This document shows positions 33,734 to 42,492 of a stretch of DNA of 64,000 nucleotides, in pieces; within the stretch, counting starts at the first letter, position 1; each line of letters begins with the position of its first letter. The notes under the pieces were generated by a model. That model was not told the origin of the DNA. It searched no databases and saw only the letters and a program-made list of their open reading frames with translations. The DNA is from Anoxynatronum sibiricum (GTDB lineage Bacteria > Bacillota > Clostridia > Peptostreptococcales > Tindalliaceae), in the NCBI RefSeq assembly GCF_039414295.1, contig NZ_JBCITM010000008.1:118895-182894 (forward strand), read 5' to 3'. The position numbers and the translations under genes were made by a program.

Positions 33734-33783
33734 CGCCTTCGCCTCTCAGCACCCTTCTTTTTGCCTCAATTCATCTGCCAGCC

Positions 33784-33812
33784 TTGAAAATGCCACTGGT
33801 TTGCGGTAAAGT
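33784..33812 (+). promoter_or_regulatory. Candidate promoter of Wadjet operon
   Basis: TTGAAA (33784-33789) and TAAAGT (33807-33812) are 17 bases apart. The predicted start near 33819 would leave a 30-base leader with AAAGGGGG before the TTG at 33850. This supports the TTG start of jetA over upstream codons. Confidence 0.5.
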
Positions 33813-33849
33813 AGCCATAGAGTTTCATTCTGAAAGGGGGTTGCCACCC

Positions 33850-35349
33850 TTGGATCAGCGCACCCTAAAACCCATCACCGAAACCAAATACCTTTCTGTG
33901 GAGAACGCCTGGCGCTACCGGGCCATCATGCGCTTTTTCTACATTTCTGTCCAACAATATCGCCTGTGGCTTCACAAAGAAGATGTCTTCGAGCACCTGC
34001 GTCGGGAAGCCGCTTTTCAGGACTACACCCTGGAGCTGTGCCTTCAAGACCTGGAAGCCCTGCGGGAATGGCGGAACCTCAACGCCGTGCAGGACACTGC
34101 CAAGGTCAGCACCTACCAGCAGTTTGTCAATAAACAGTACCGGTACCAAATGACCGAATATGCCATCGAAATTGAACGAATGACCCTGCGCCTGGAAAAC
34201 CTCTTTATCGAAGGCAGCTCCCTTGACCCCACCCTGCTGGAACGGATCAAGGAAGCCCTGCGGCGTCTGCCTGAGATGCTCACCAGCGACACCAACGTAC
34301 TGGGCGGCTGGTGGCAGCAACTGAGCCATGATTTTCAACGGCTGAACCAGGATTACCAGGACTACCTGCGAGACTGGTCAAGCGCCCGGGCAGAAGAGCT
34401 GATGAAAACCAAGAGCTTCCTCTTATACAAAGAAAAGCTGGTGGACTACCTGCGCCATTTTATCAAGGAACTGCAGCACCACTCCCAAGAGATCGAAGGC
34501 CTGCTGCGCCAGGTCACCCCCGAGATGCAGGCTACCCTGTGGCAGCGTCTTACCCATTATGAAATGAGTATTCCCCGGGTGGATGCAGAGCAGCTGCGAG
34601 CCGAAGATGTGTACACCAACCTTCAGGGCAAATACCAGAGCCTCCACCGTTTTTTTCAGGGCAGTGCCGCCCGGGAAAGCGAAGTGGAGACCATTCTTAC
34701 CATGACCAACGAAATTATTCGCCGCATCACCCGTTATGCCGCCGGCATTCTTGAAATGAGCAGCCAGTACACCAGCCGCCGGGAAGAATACCGGAAGATC
34801 GCCACCCTCTTTCAGCAACAGCCCACCCTTGATGCCGCCCATCAGCTGGCCTCTCAAGTGTTTGGCCTGGGAGGCTATCGGCATTTTGCCGGAGATTTGG
34901 TGCGGGAGACAGAAAGCATCCATCGCTCTGTTTACGAAGAACCGCCCCTCTTTCACCGCCTTACCCCCCGGGTGCGCCAGTACCGGGAAAAAATGCTGAA
35001 AACCGCCATCCCTGACCGCCAGGCAGAACAGCAAGCCATGCGAGAGCAGGTGTTGGCCCAGCGCCGCCAGGAACAGGCTGTGCTGATGAACTGCCTGCAG
35101 CAGGGAGAAATCGCCTTTGAGACTTTGGGAGTCATTGACCCCAGCGTCCGCCGCAGTCTGCTCACGTGGCTCTCCCGTGGCCTTCAGGAGCAGGGGGGCA
35201 TTGCCATTACCGAGCACGGGCTGAAGTTTCGCCTGGCCAACCCGGGAGAAACCCGGCGGTGCCGCCTGGAATCATCTGACGGCAGCCTGGAGATGCCCGC
35301 CTATGTGCTGGACTTTAATGTGACTGCTGAAGATACAAGGATGGGCTGA
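33850..35349 (+). CDS. jetA: Wadjet type II JetA (TIGR02677/DUF2397), kleisin-like
   Basis: The first gene of a Wadjet anti-plasmid system. JetA is the kleisin-like subunit (MksF counterpart) that bridges the SMC heads. The roughly 499-residue product begins LKPITETKYLSVENAWRYRAI and has the mostly helical composition of TIGR02677 proteins (FEHLRREAAFQDYTLELCL, SYQQFVN-like segments, DTNVLGGWWQQLSHDFQRLN in the middle). It ends in a small beta domain (FRLANPGETRRCRLESSDG). I prefer the TTG at 33850 (AAAGGGGG nine bases upstream) over the upstream ATG, which has no ribosome site. It leads jetB, jetC and jetD on the same strand. The family call rests on order and sequence together. Confidence 0.85.
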   Translation: MDQRTLKPITETKYLSVENAWRYRAIMRFFYISVQQYRLWLHKEDVFEHLRREAAFQDYTLELCLQDLEALREWRNLNAVQDTAKVSTYQQFVNKQYRYQMTEYAIEIERMTLRLENLFIEGSSLDPTLLERIKEALRRLPEMLTSDTNVLGGWWQQLSHDFQRLNQDYQDYLRDWSSARAEELMKTKSFLLYKEKLVDYLRHFIKELQHHSQEIEGLLRQVTPEMQATLWQRLTHYEMSIPRVDAEQLRAEDVYTNLQGKYQSLHRFFQGSAARESEVETILTMTNEIIRRITRYAAGILEMSSQYTSRREEYRKIATLFQQQPTLDAAHQLASQVFGLGGYRHFAGDLVRETESIHRSVYEEPPLFHRLTPRVRQYREKMLKTAIPDRQAEQQAMREQVLAQRRQEQAVLMNCLQQGEIAFETLGVIDPSVRRSLLTWLSRGLQEQGGIAITEHGLKFRLANPGETRRCRLESSDGSLEMPAYVLDFNVTAEDTRMG

Positions 35350-35482
35350 TCTCAGTGCCCTTACCCGCCAACCCCGTCATCTGTCATGCACCATCAGACA
35401 GCCAACAGCCCTTTGCTCCACCTGATCCATCCGACCCCTGACCCACCCGCCTTTTCGTCATTTCAGCCAAAGGAGCCCGCCC

Positions 35483-36715
35483 ATGGAAGAAATTCGCACC
35501 CTCTTGAACCGCCGCTGGGTTCGCAAAAAAGAAGACCCTGACCTGTATTTCACCCTGAAAGACCGGTACCTCACCTACCGGGACTTCTTTCGGGAAAAGC
35601 TGGGGTACAGCGTGATCATTAATCCCCTGCTGATCAAAGTGGAAAAAGTGCCGGGAAAAAGCCACCCCTGGATGGGCATCGACACCTTCGACAGCCCTTT
35701 TTGCTATGTCCTTCTCTGTTACACCCTCATGTTTCTGGAAACCCTGGAGCCAGAGGAACAGTTTGTGCTTTCCCAGGTCACTGACTACCTGCGGGGCAAC
35801 ACCGCCCAGGAAGAATCCCCGGAACCCCTGGACTGGACCCAGTACTCCCAGCGCCGGGCCCTCATCAAAGTCCTGCATTTTTTACAGGAAGAAGGCATGA
35901 TTCTGACCAGCGATGGTGACGATTCCCTTTTTGCCGCTTCAGAAGCCTCCCAGGAAGTCCTGTATGAAAACACCGGCACCTCCAAGTACTTTCTCCGCCG
36001 ATTCCCCTTTGATATCCCCCCCCTGAAAACCCTGGAAGACTTTCAGCAGCTGGAATGGCAGGGCAGCGAAGCCGACCGGGGACTGATCCGCCGCCACCGG
36101 GTGTACCGCCGACTGGTCATGGAACCCGTGGTGTATCAGGAATCCGACGACGACCCGGATTTTCTCTACATCAAGAACCAGCGCAGCGTCATTCAGAATG
36201 ACCTGGAAAAACACCTGCAGGCCAGCCTTCACCTCCATAAAAACACCGCCATGGTCCTTTTCCCGGAGCAAAGCAGTCTGAAAGACAGCTTTCCCAACCG
36301 AAAAAACCTGAGCGACATCATTCTCCAGCTGGGAAGCGAAGTACGCCGCCAACTGGCCGACAGCACCCTTACCCCCAACCAACGGGATGAGATTCACCTT
36401 TCCCGGGGCCAGTGGGAAGACCTGCTCATGGCCATCACCACCCGCTATGCCGGCGGCTGGAGCAAAGCCTACCGGGAAGCCACCCAGCGCCAGCTGTCCA
36501 CCGAAGTGCTGGCCATGATGACTGGCTTCGGCATGGCCACCACCGGTCACCTGAAAGAAGAGGTGATCCTGCTGCCTGCCCTGGGAAAAATGACGGGAGA
36601 ATACCCGGCAGATTACCTGCCTCCCACCGCCACTGAACCCAACACCGAACCCGCCACGGCAGAAGCCGGCGAAACCGAGGAAACACCCCCTTCAGGGAAA
36701 GCTGCCCAGGCCTAA
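35483..36715 (+). CDS. jetB: Wadjet type II JetB (TIGR02678/DUF2398), KITE-like
   Basis: A 410-residue protein of the TIGR02678 family, the KITE/winged-helix subunit that works with JetA and JetC. Recognisable parts are LNRRWVRKKEDPDLYFTLKD, YRDFFREKLGYSVIINPLLIKVEK, ALIKVLHFLQEEGMI and RHRVYRRLVMEPVVYQ. The C-terminal 40 residues are a Pro/Thr/Glu-rich tail. AAAGGAG lies about 8 bases before the ATG. It follows jetA by 133 bases of unremarkable sequence and precedes jetC by 74 bases. Confidence 0.88.
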   Translation: MEEIRTLLNRRWVRKKEDPDLYFTLKDRYLTYRDFFREKLGYSVIINPLLIKVEKVPGKSHPWMGIDTFDSPFCYVLLCYTLMFLETLEPEEQFVLSQVTDYLRGNTAQEESPEPLDWTQYSQRRALIKVLHFLQEEGMILTSDGDDSLFAASEASQEVLYENTGTSKYFLRRFPFDIPPLKTLEDFQQLEWQGSEADRGLIRRHRVYRRLVMEPVVYQESDDDPDFLYIKNQRSVIQNDLEKHLQASLHLHKNTAMVLFPEQSSLKDSFPNRKNLSDIILQLGSEVRRQLADSTLTPNQRDEIHLSRGQWEDLLMAITTRYAGGWSKAYREATQRQLSTEVLAMMTGFGMATTGHLKEEVILLPALGKMTGEYPADYLPPTATEPNTEPATAEAGETEETPPSGKAAQA

Positions 36716-36789
36716 AGCCACCCACAGGAACACCCCTTGATGGGCTCCATGGCCCCTCCATCATCTGAAACCCGGAAAGGAACCTGGCC

Positions 36790-39700
36790 ATGTCCACACC
36801 CCTTCATTCCACTGGCACTCCAGGAAACCCCGTCAAAACCCCTGCCCCCGAATCCTGGCTGATTCACCGGGCAGGTGTCATCAACTTCTGGTACTACGAT
36901 GAAGAAACCTTTCACTTTGAAAACGGCCGCCTGCTGCTGCGGGGAGCCAATGGTTCCGGTAAATCCGTCACCATGCAAAGCCTGGTACCCCTCCTCTTCG
37001 ATGGCAACAAAAGCCCCGAAAGACTGGACCCCTTTGGTTCCAAAGCCCGGCGCATGGAAAGCTACCTGCTCAGCGACGGCCTTGATCTGGAAGAACGCAC
37101 CGGCTACCTTTTTCTGGAGTTCACCAAGCCCGCCGCAGGTCGGTACCTCACTTTGGGCATGGGCATGCGGGCCCGGCGCAACGCCCCCCTGCAAACCTGG
37201 TATTTTTTGGTGCTGGACAACCGCCGCCTGGGGTCCGGCCACGACCTCTCCCTTTACAAAGACCTGGGAGATAAAATTCCCCTGACCCAAAAGGAACTGG
37301 AAAACCGCCTGGGGTCCGGCAACCTGCTCTTCACCCGCCAACGGGACTACAAAGCCGCCGTCAATGAACATCTTTTTGGCTACAAAGACCTGAGCGATTT
37401 TGATGAGCTCATTGAGTTGCTGATTCAGATTCGCAGCCCCAAGCTGTCCAAAGAGTTCAAGCCCACCACCATGTACGAAATCATGCAAAACTCTTTGGTG
37501 ACCCTCACCGACGAAGACCTGCGCCCCATGTCAGAGGCCATTGAAAACATGGATGAAATTCAGTTGAAAATCGACGCCCTGAAAGCCTCCCACAAGGCCC
37601 TGGGCCGCATTCAGCACCACTACGACAAATACAACCAACACCTGCTGGCTGCCAAGGCCCAGCGTTTTTTGAAAGCCCTGGAGGAAGAAAACCACAACCA
37701 ACAGCACCACCAACAGCTGGAAAAGCAGCGCCGGGAAAATGAAAGCCGCCAGGAAACCCTCCACCACCAACAGCAGGAAAACCGGCACCAGCAAGACTCA
37801 CAGGAACAACTGCTGGCCAGTCTGCAAGACCACGACTTGAACCGCCTCAGCCAGGAAAACACCACCCTCACCACCCACATCACCGAAAAGCAGGGGCAGT
37901 TACAGCAGAAAGAAGCCCGCCTGGAAGAAACCAAAAGCCAAGAACACCAGCTGACAGCCCAGCAGCGCCGGGAAGAAAACGCTCTTTACCAGGGGAAAAA
38001 AGCCATTGCCGAAAGCCTGGAAAACTTGGCCTCCCTTGAAGACGACACCGCCTTCGACGAGCACGCCTTTTTCGCCGCCGACTACGAAAAGCAAACCCCC
38101 GCCCCTTACCAGGCAACAAGTGGAGACCCGGACACCGACGCAAAGGGAGAAGCCGACCCCGCTACAGACACAGCCGTCGACCAAACCTTCCAGCACCACC
38201 GGCAGGCCATTGGCCGATACACCAAGCAGGTGAAAGAAGGATTCACCCTGCTGCAACAGCAAGATCAGGCCACCACCGCCTATGAGGCATCTCTGGCCGA
38301 AGCCGAGGCCGCCACCCGCCGCCGGGAACAGCAAGACCGGGAGGTCAGCGCCACCGAAGGCCAAATGAACCAGGTGAAAGAAGAGTTTGCTGAAGCTGTC
38401 TTTACCTGGCACGGTCAGTTGAAGGGGCTGACTATGGAACGTTCTGTCCTGCATCTGGTCACCGAACGGGCTTTTCAATATGGGGAGCCCCACCGTTTCG
38501 ATCAGATTCTGGAGCCTGCCCGCCTGGCCTTTCAGGCCGCTCACGGTCAGGGGGTAACAGAAAAAAGCCTGTTGCAGAGCCGCCATACCCAGCACCAGCA
38601 GCAGCTTCAGGAAGCCCTGGAAACCCTGAAGGCCCTGAAAGCCCAAAAGGAACCAACCCCCACCCGCACCGCCGCAGTCACCGCCAATCGGCAGCGCCTC
38701 ACCCAGCAGCAGATTCCCCACCAGCCCCTGTACCGGGTACTGGATTTCGACCCCCAGTTCCCTGAAGACCTGCGGGGTTCACTGGAAGAAGCCCTGGATT
38801 CCCTGGGCCTGCTGGACGCCCTGGTGGTAGACCCCCAGCATCGGGAAACCGTGCTGGCCATGGATCCCGGCCACAGCGACCGGTACCTTTTTGCCCAGCC
38901 TGCCCTGCTGAGCCATAATCTCAGCGCCTGCCTCACCCCCGATACCCAGGCCCCTGCCCCCCATTTGGTGCAGGAAATTCTTCAGAGTATTTTGCTGGAC
39001 CCGGAAGACCACCGCTTTCACCTTTCACCGGAAACAGGGCTTTATGGCACCGGTCCCCTGGTGGGCAAAACCAGCCGCACCGCCCCTTCCCGTTTCATTG
39101 GAGCAGCTTCCCGCCGCCGCTACCTACAGGAGCAGATCGACGCCCAGGCCCAAGTAGTTCACACCCTGCGGGAAGAAGAAGTTCAGCTTAAAAATCAACT
39201 GGCTGCCATGGAAGACCACCTCTCCCTCATGAAGGAAGAATGGGGCCAGTTTCCCACCGACGACAACCTGGCCGTGGCCCATGAAGACCGAATCACCGCC
39301 CGCCGCCGGCAACAAGACCTGGCAGAGCAGGAACAACGGCTGAAAACCGTCTCTGAAAGCCATTACCAAAAACTGAAAACCCTGCAGGCTCAGGTGAGCC
39401 AAAGTCTCAGCCGCCTTTCCCTTCCCCGCACCACACAGGCCTACGAAACCGCCCTGGAGGCCATGGAAGCCTACCGGCAGCACTTCGATGCCCTCACCCG
39501 CCACCACCTGCAGTGCCGCCATCACCGGCAACAGCTGCACCTGCTGGCCCGGCAGCTGGAAGACTGCCGCAACCGACAGGATGACCTGCGAGACGACCTC
39601 TTTCAGCTGGAAAAACAGCTGCGGCAACATCAGGAACGCCGCCAGGCCATTGAAGCCCAGTTGGCCACCGCTGACTTCCAGGCCATACACCAGCAGCTCA

Positions 39701-41112
39701 CCGCCTGCCGGGAGGCCTTGAAAACCCTCCCCCAGGAGTACCAGCGTCTCAGTGACGACCTGGCCGCTGCCAAAGCCACCGGCCACCAGCTGCACCAAGA
39801 ACTGGAAACCCTGTTGAGCCGTCAGCACACCTTCACCCGGCGGCGCCAGCTGTATGAAACCGCCTTCGCAGCCGAATGGCGCCTGGGGTATGTGGATACA
39901 CCTGAGACCACCGAGGAATCTGGCTCACCCGAAGTCCCCCACGAACCCCTGGCCGCTGACAGCCCTGACCCCGAGGCAGGCACCAACATGGCAGCCACCG
40001 CCAAACACCTGCTTCAGATGTGGAGCAATGTGCTGGAAGAAGGCAAAACCGTCTTCAGCCGCCGGGAGTCTGTCACCGCTGCTCTGCTGAAAGAACAGGG
40101 AGAGCTGGCAGAATATCACCTGCAGGGGTCCCTGCTGTTCCAGCAGGAAGACCCCAGGGAGGAGCAGGAGCAGGTGCTGTCAGAAGAAGAACGGAGTTTT
40201 CTGGAGCGCATCGACCTGACAGCCCGGGTGCAAGGACGCACCATTCATTTTTACCAGCTTTCCCAGTGGATACAGGCGCAAATGAAAGAGCAGGCCCAGT
40301 TGCTCAGCGAGCAGGACCGGGAGCTTTTTGAGGAAATTCTCATCAAGTCTGTCAGCCGAAAAATCAACGCCAAGATCTACCACAGCGAAGGCTGGGTGAA
40401 AAAAATCGACACGCTGATGAGCCACATGGACACCTCCATGGGCCTCACCTTTCATCTGAAATGGGTCACCCGCCAGGCCGAAACCGAAGACCAGCTGAGT
40501 ACCCGGGAGCTGGTGGACCTGCTTCGGGGAGACCAGAGCCTGCTGACCCGGGAACAGAAAGACCGCCTCATTCGCCACTTCCGGTCTAAAATCAGAGAGG
40601 CCAAGGTGCGGTCTGAGGAAAAAGGAGACCCCCGGGGCTTCCTCTCCCTGATGCGGGAAGTGCTGGACTATCGAAAGTGGTTTGAATTTCAGCTGAGCTA
40701 CACCAAAAAAGGGGAAAAACGGAAAGAACTCACCAACAACGCCTTTTTCACCTTCAGCGGCGGCGAAAAAGCCATGGCCATGTACGTGCCCCTCTTTTCT
40801 GCCGTTTACGCCAAATACCAGGGAGGCGCCATCGACTGCCCCAAGGTGATTTCACTGGACGAAGCCTTTGCCGGAGTGGATGAAAAGAACATCCGCGATA
40901 TGTTCCGCCTGCTGGTGCAGGAGCTGGAGCTCAGCTTCATTGCCAACTCTCAGGTGCTTTACGGCGACTACGACACCGTTCCCCAGCTGGCTGTGTATGA
41001 GCTGATCCGCCCGGAAAACGTCACCTTTGTCACTACCCTTCGCTACCGCTGGAACGGCCACCAGCGCCTGTTGGTGCAACCTGAGGCAGCAGCGGCCAAT
41101 GCACCCACATGA
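36790..41112 (+). CDS. jetC: Wadjet type II JetC (TIGR02680), SMC-like ATPase
   Basis: A 1440-residue SMC/MukB-like ATPase, the motor that loops plasmid DNA in Wadjet. It has Walker A GANGSGKS at residues 52-59, two very long Gln/Glu/His-rich coiled-coil arms around a hinge-like centre (YRVLDFDPQFPEDLRGSLEE), the ABC signature FSGGEKAMAMY at 1322-1332, and Walker B VISLDEAFAGVDE with Asp1357 and Glu1358. The length fits TIGR02680. The third family member in a fixed order with jetA, jetB and jetD makes the assignment firm. The start at 36790 follows a GGAA-type site (GGAAAGGAACCTGGCC). Confidence 0.93.
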   Translation: MSTPLHSTGTPGNPVKTPAPESWLIHRAGVINFWYYDEETFHFENGRLLLRGANGSGKSVTMQSLVPLLFDGNKSPERLDPFGSKARRMESYLLSDGLDLEERTGYLFLEFTKPAAGRYLTLGMGMRARRNAPLQTWYFLVLDNRRLGSGHDLSLYKDLGDKIPLTQKELENRLGSGNLLFTRQRDYKAAVNEHLFGYKDLSDFDELIELLIQIRSPKLSKEFKPTTMYEIMQNSLVTLTDEDLRPMSEAIENMDEIQLKIDALKASHKALGRIQHHYDKYNQHLLAAKAQRFLKALEEENHNQQHHQQLEKQRRENESRQETLHHQQQENRHQQDSQEQLLASLQDHDLNRLSQENTTLTTHITEKQGQLQQKEARLEETKSQEHQLTAQQRREENALYQGKKAIAESLENLASLEDDTAFDEHAFFAADYEKQTPAPYQATSGDPDTDAKGEADPATDTAVDQTFQHHRQAIGRYTKQVKEGFTLLQQQDQATTAYEASLAEAEAATRRREQQDREVSATEGQMNQVKEEFAEAVFTWHGQLKGLTMERSVLHLVTERAFQYGEPHRFDQILEPARLAFQAAHGQGVTEKSLLQSRHTQHQQQLQEALETLKALKAQKEPTPTRTAAVTANRQRLTQQQIPHQPLYRVLDFDPQFPEDLRGSLEEALDSLGLLDALVVDPQHRETVLAMDPGHSDRYLFAQPALLSHNLSACLTPDTQAPAPHLVQEILQSILLDPEDHRFHLSPETGLYGTGPLVGKTSRTAPSRFIGAASRRRYLQEQIDAQAQVVHTLREEEVQLKNQLAAMEDHLSLMKEEWGQFPTDDNLAVAHEDRITARRRQQDLAEQEQRLKTVSESHYQKLKTLQAQVSQSLSRLSLPRTTQAYETALEAMEAYRQHFDALTRHHLQCRHHRQQLHLLARQLEDCRNRQDDLRDDLFQLEKQLRQHQERRQAIEAQLATADFQAIHQQLTACREALKTLPQEYQRLSDDLAAAKATGHQLHQELETLLSRQHTFTRRRQLYETAFAAEWRLGYVDTPETTEESGSPEVPHEPLAADSPDPEAGTNMAATAKHLLQMWSNVLEEGKTVFSRRESVTAALLKEQGELAEYHLQGSLLFQQEDPREEQEQVLSEEERSFLERIDLTARVQGRTIHFYQLSQWIQAQMKEQAQLLSEQDRELFEEILIKSVSRKINAKIYHSEGWVKKIDTLMSHMDTSMGLTFHLKWVTRQAETEDQLSTRELVDLLRGDQSLLTREQKDRLIRHFRSKIREAKVRSEEKGDPRGFLSLMREVLDYRKWFEFQLSYTKKGEKRKELTNNAFFTFSGGEKAMAMYVPLFSAVYAKYQGGAIDCPKVISLDEAFAGVDEKNIRDMFRLLVQELELSFIANSQVLYGDYDTVPQLAVYELIRPENVTFVTTLRYRWNGHQRLLVQPEAAAANAPT

Positions 41113-41134
41113 ATCATCAAAGGAGGCACCGCCC

Positions 41135-42391
41135 ATGAATCAGGCCTGCAGTGATTATCTGAAAAGCCGCCGGGAAACCCGGCGCATCATGGAAGGGCTG
41201 GCCCAGCGGTACCAGTCTCTGGGAACCGTTGGAGGGCGCTTTGTATTGACCAACCCCACCCCCGAAGAGCGGGAGTTTCTTCAGGGCCTCCTAAAAAAGG
41301 ACATGTCTCGTCAGGCAAGCCTGTCTATTTCCCTGAAAGCCTTTGAAAAAGCCTTCCAGACCACCCGGTTTCAGGGGATGGATCTGGAAGGCTTATTGGC
41401 CTGCTACTTTGACGGCCCCCTGGTTTCCCGACAACAGCAGCAGGAAGCCGCCGCCACTGCCCAAGCCCAGTTTTTCAGCGAAGTCACCGCTGCTTTTCGC
41501 CAGCCCCTGCTGGCCCAATGGCTGACAACTGCCCTGGACAACCCTGCCGGCGGTACTGCCAAATGGCTGCGCAGCCTGTACCACCAAAACGCCTCCCGAC
41601 TGCGCCAACTGCTGACCCATTTGGATGCCCTGGTAGCCCACTGCCATGCCCACCCCCAGGGCGTAGTGCTCCCCGTAGCTGCCGCCGCAGTTACCAAAGA
41701 CCCCCACGCCCTCGACCCTGGCACTTACCTGCGCCGGGCATTCCTTTACTATCTCAGCTTTCGTGAAAACCTCCCCTATCCCCAGTCGGCAGAAGCTGAG
41801 TCCCTGCTGCTGGAACAGGGGAACATTCTCACCGACATCGGCAACCGCACGGTGCTCACCTATGGGTTGGAAGGAATTAATGCCCAGGGAGCCTCCCTGG
41901 GGTGGCAGGCTTTCCACCAGCGACAGGAGCCCCTGGTGCTCACTCGTCAGAACCTGACCCAAATGGCCCATATCACCGCCCCTCATCACCAGGTTTTCTG
42001 CGCTGAGAACCCGGCGGTTTTTCATGCTTTCACCCAGGCCCACCCCCAGGCCGCCGCCCTGTGCACCAGCGGCCAAATCAACTGGGTGGTTTACCTGCTG
42101 TTGGACCGCCTCACTGCCGATGGCATCACCCTCCGCTATTCCGGCGACTTCGACCCGGAAGGCCTGCTCATCGCCCAGCGCCTGCTCAACCGGTATCCCA
42201 CCCTGCAGCTGGTGGGCTACACTGCCGAAAACTACCACCTGGCCCGCTCCCGGCAAACCATTTCTCCCAAGCGATTAAACCAGCTGGAACAGCTTCGTCA
42301 CCCTGAGCTGGTGGCCATGGGACAACTGCTGGCCACCCACCGACAGGCCGGGTATCAGGAATATCTGTTGCCTCAGCTGCTGATGCGATGA
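41135..42391 (+). CDS. jetD: Wadjet type II JetD (TIGR02679/DUF2399), TOPRIM nuclease
   Basis: A 418-residue nuclease subunit of Wadjet. JetD cuts DNA trapped by the SMC motor. The C-terminal DUF2399 part carries the TOPRIM-like LRYSGDFDPEGLLIAQRLL with Asp338 and Asp340. The N-terminal half shows the DUF3323 pattern (GGRFVLTNPTPEEREFLQGLL, LEGLLACYFDGPL, RAFLYYLSFRENLPYP). The ATG at 41135 has AAAGGAGG eight bases upstream; the longer open frame overlaps jetC and is not used. The gene ends the operon. All four subunits appear intact, so the system is probably active. Confidence 0.9.
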   Translation: MNQACSDYLKSRRETRRIMEGLAQRYQSLGTVGGRFVLTNPTPEEREFLQGLLKKDMSRQASLSISLKAFEKAFQTTRFQGMDLEGLLACYFDGPLVSRQQQQEAAATAQAQFFSEVTAAFRQPLLAQWLTTALDNPAGGTAKWLRSLYHQNASRLRQLLTHLDALVAHCHAHPQGVVLPVAAAAVTKDPHALDPGTYLRRAFLYYLSFRENLPYPQSAEAESLLLEQGNILTDIGNRTVLTYGLEGINAQGASLGWQAFHQRQEPLVLTRQNLTQMAHITAPHHQVFCAENPAVFHAFTQAHPQAAALCTSGQINWVVYLLLDRLTADGITLRYSGDFDPEGLLIAQRLLNRYPTLQLVGYTAENYHLARSRQTISPKRLNQLEQLRHPELVAMGQLLATHRQAGYQEYLLPQLLMR

Positions 42392-42392
42392 A

Positions 42393-42430
42393 AAAAATCC
42401 GAATTGTCAAAAGGATTTTAACTGTTTTTG
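42393..42430 (+). terminator. Weak terminator after jetD
   Basis: AAAAATCC pairs with GGATTTT across 12 bases, followed by AACTGTTTTTG. The stem is short and AT-rich, so termination may be partial. Confidence 0.4.
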
Positions 42431-42492
42431 TCGAATGGTTCGTATGCAGACGTTGACATCACCATGAACCCACGACAGGAGGACCGGCGTCC

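Noticed and set aside
41027..41134. N-terminal extension of JetD overlapping JetC
   Set aside because: It has no ribosome site, whereas the ATG at 41135 follows AAAGGAGG at ideal spacing and starts the conserved sequence.
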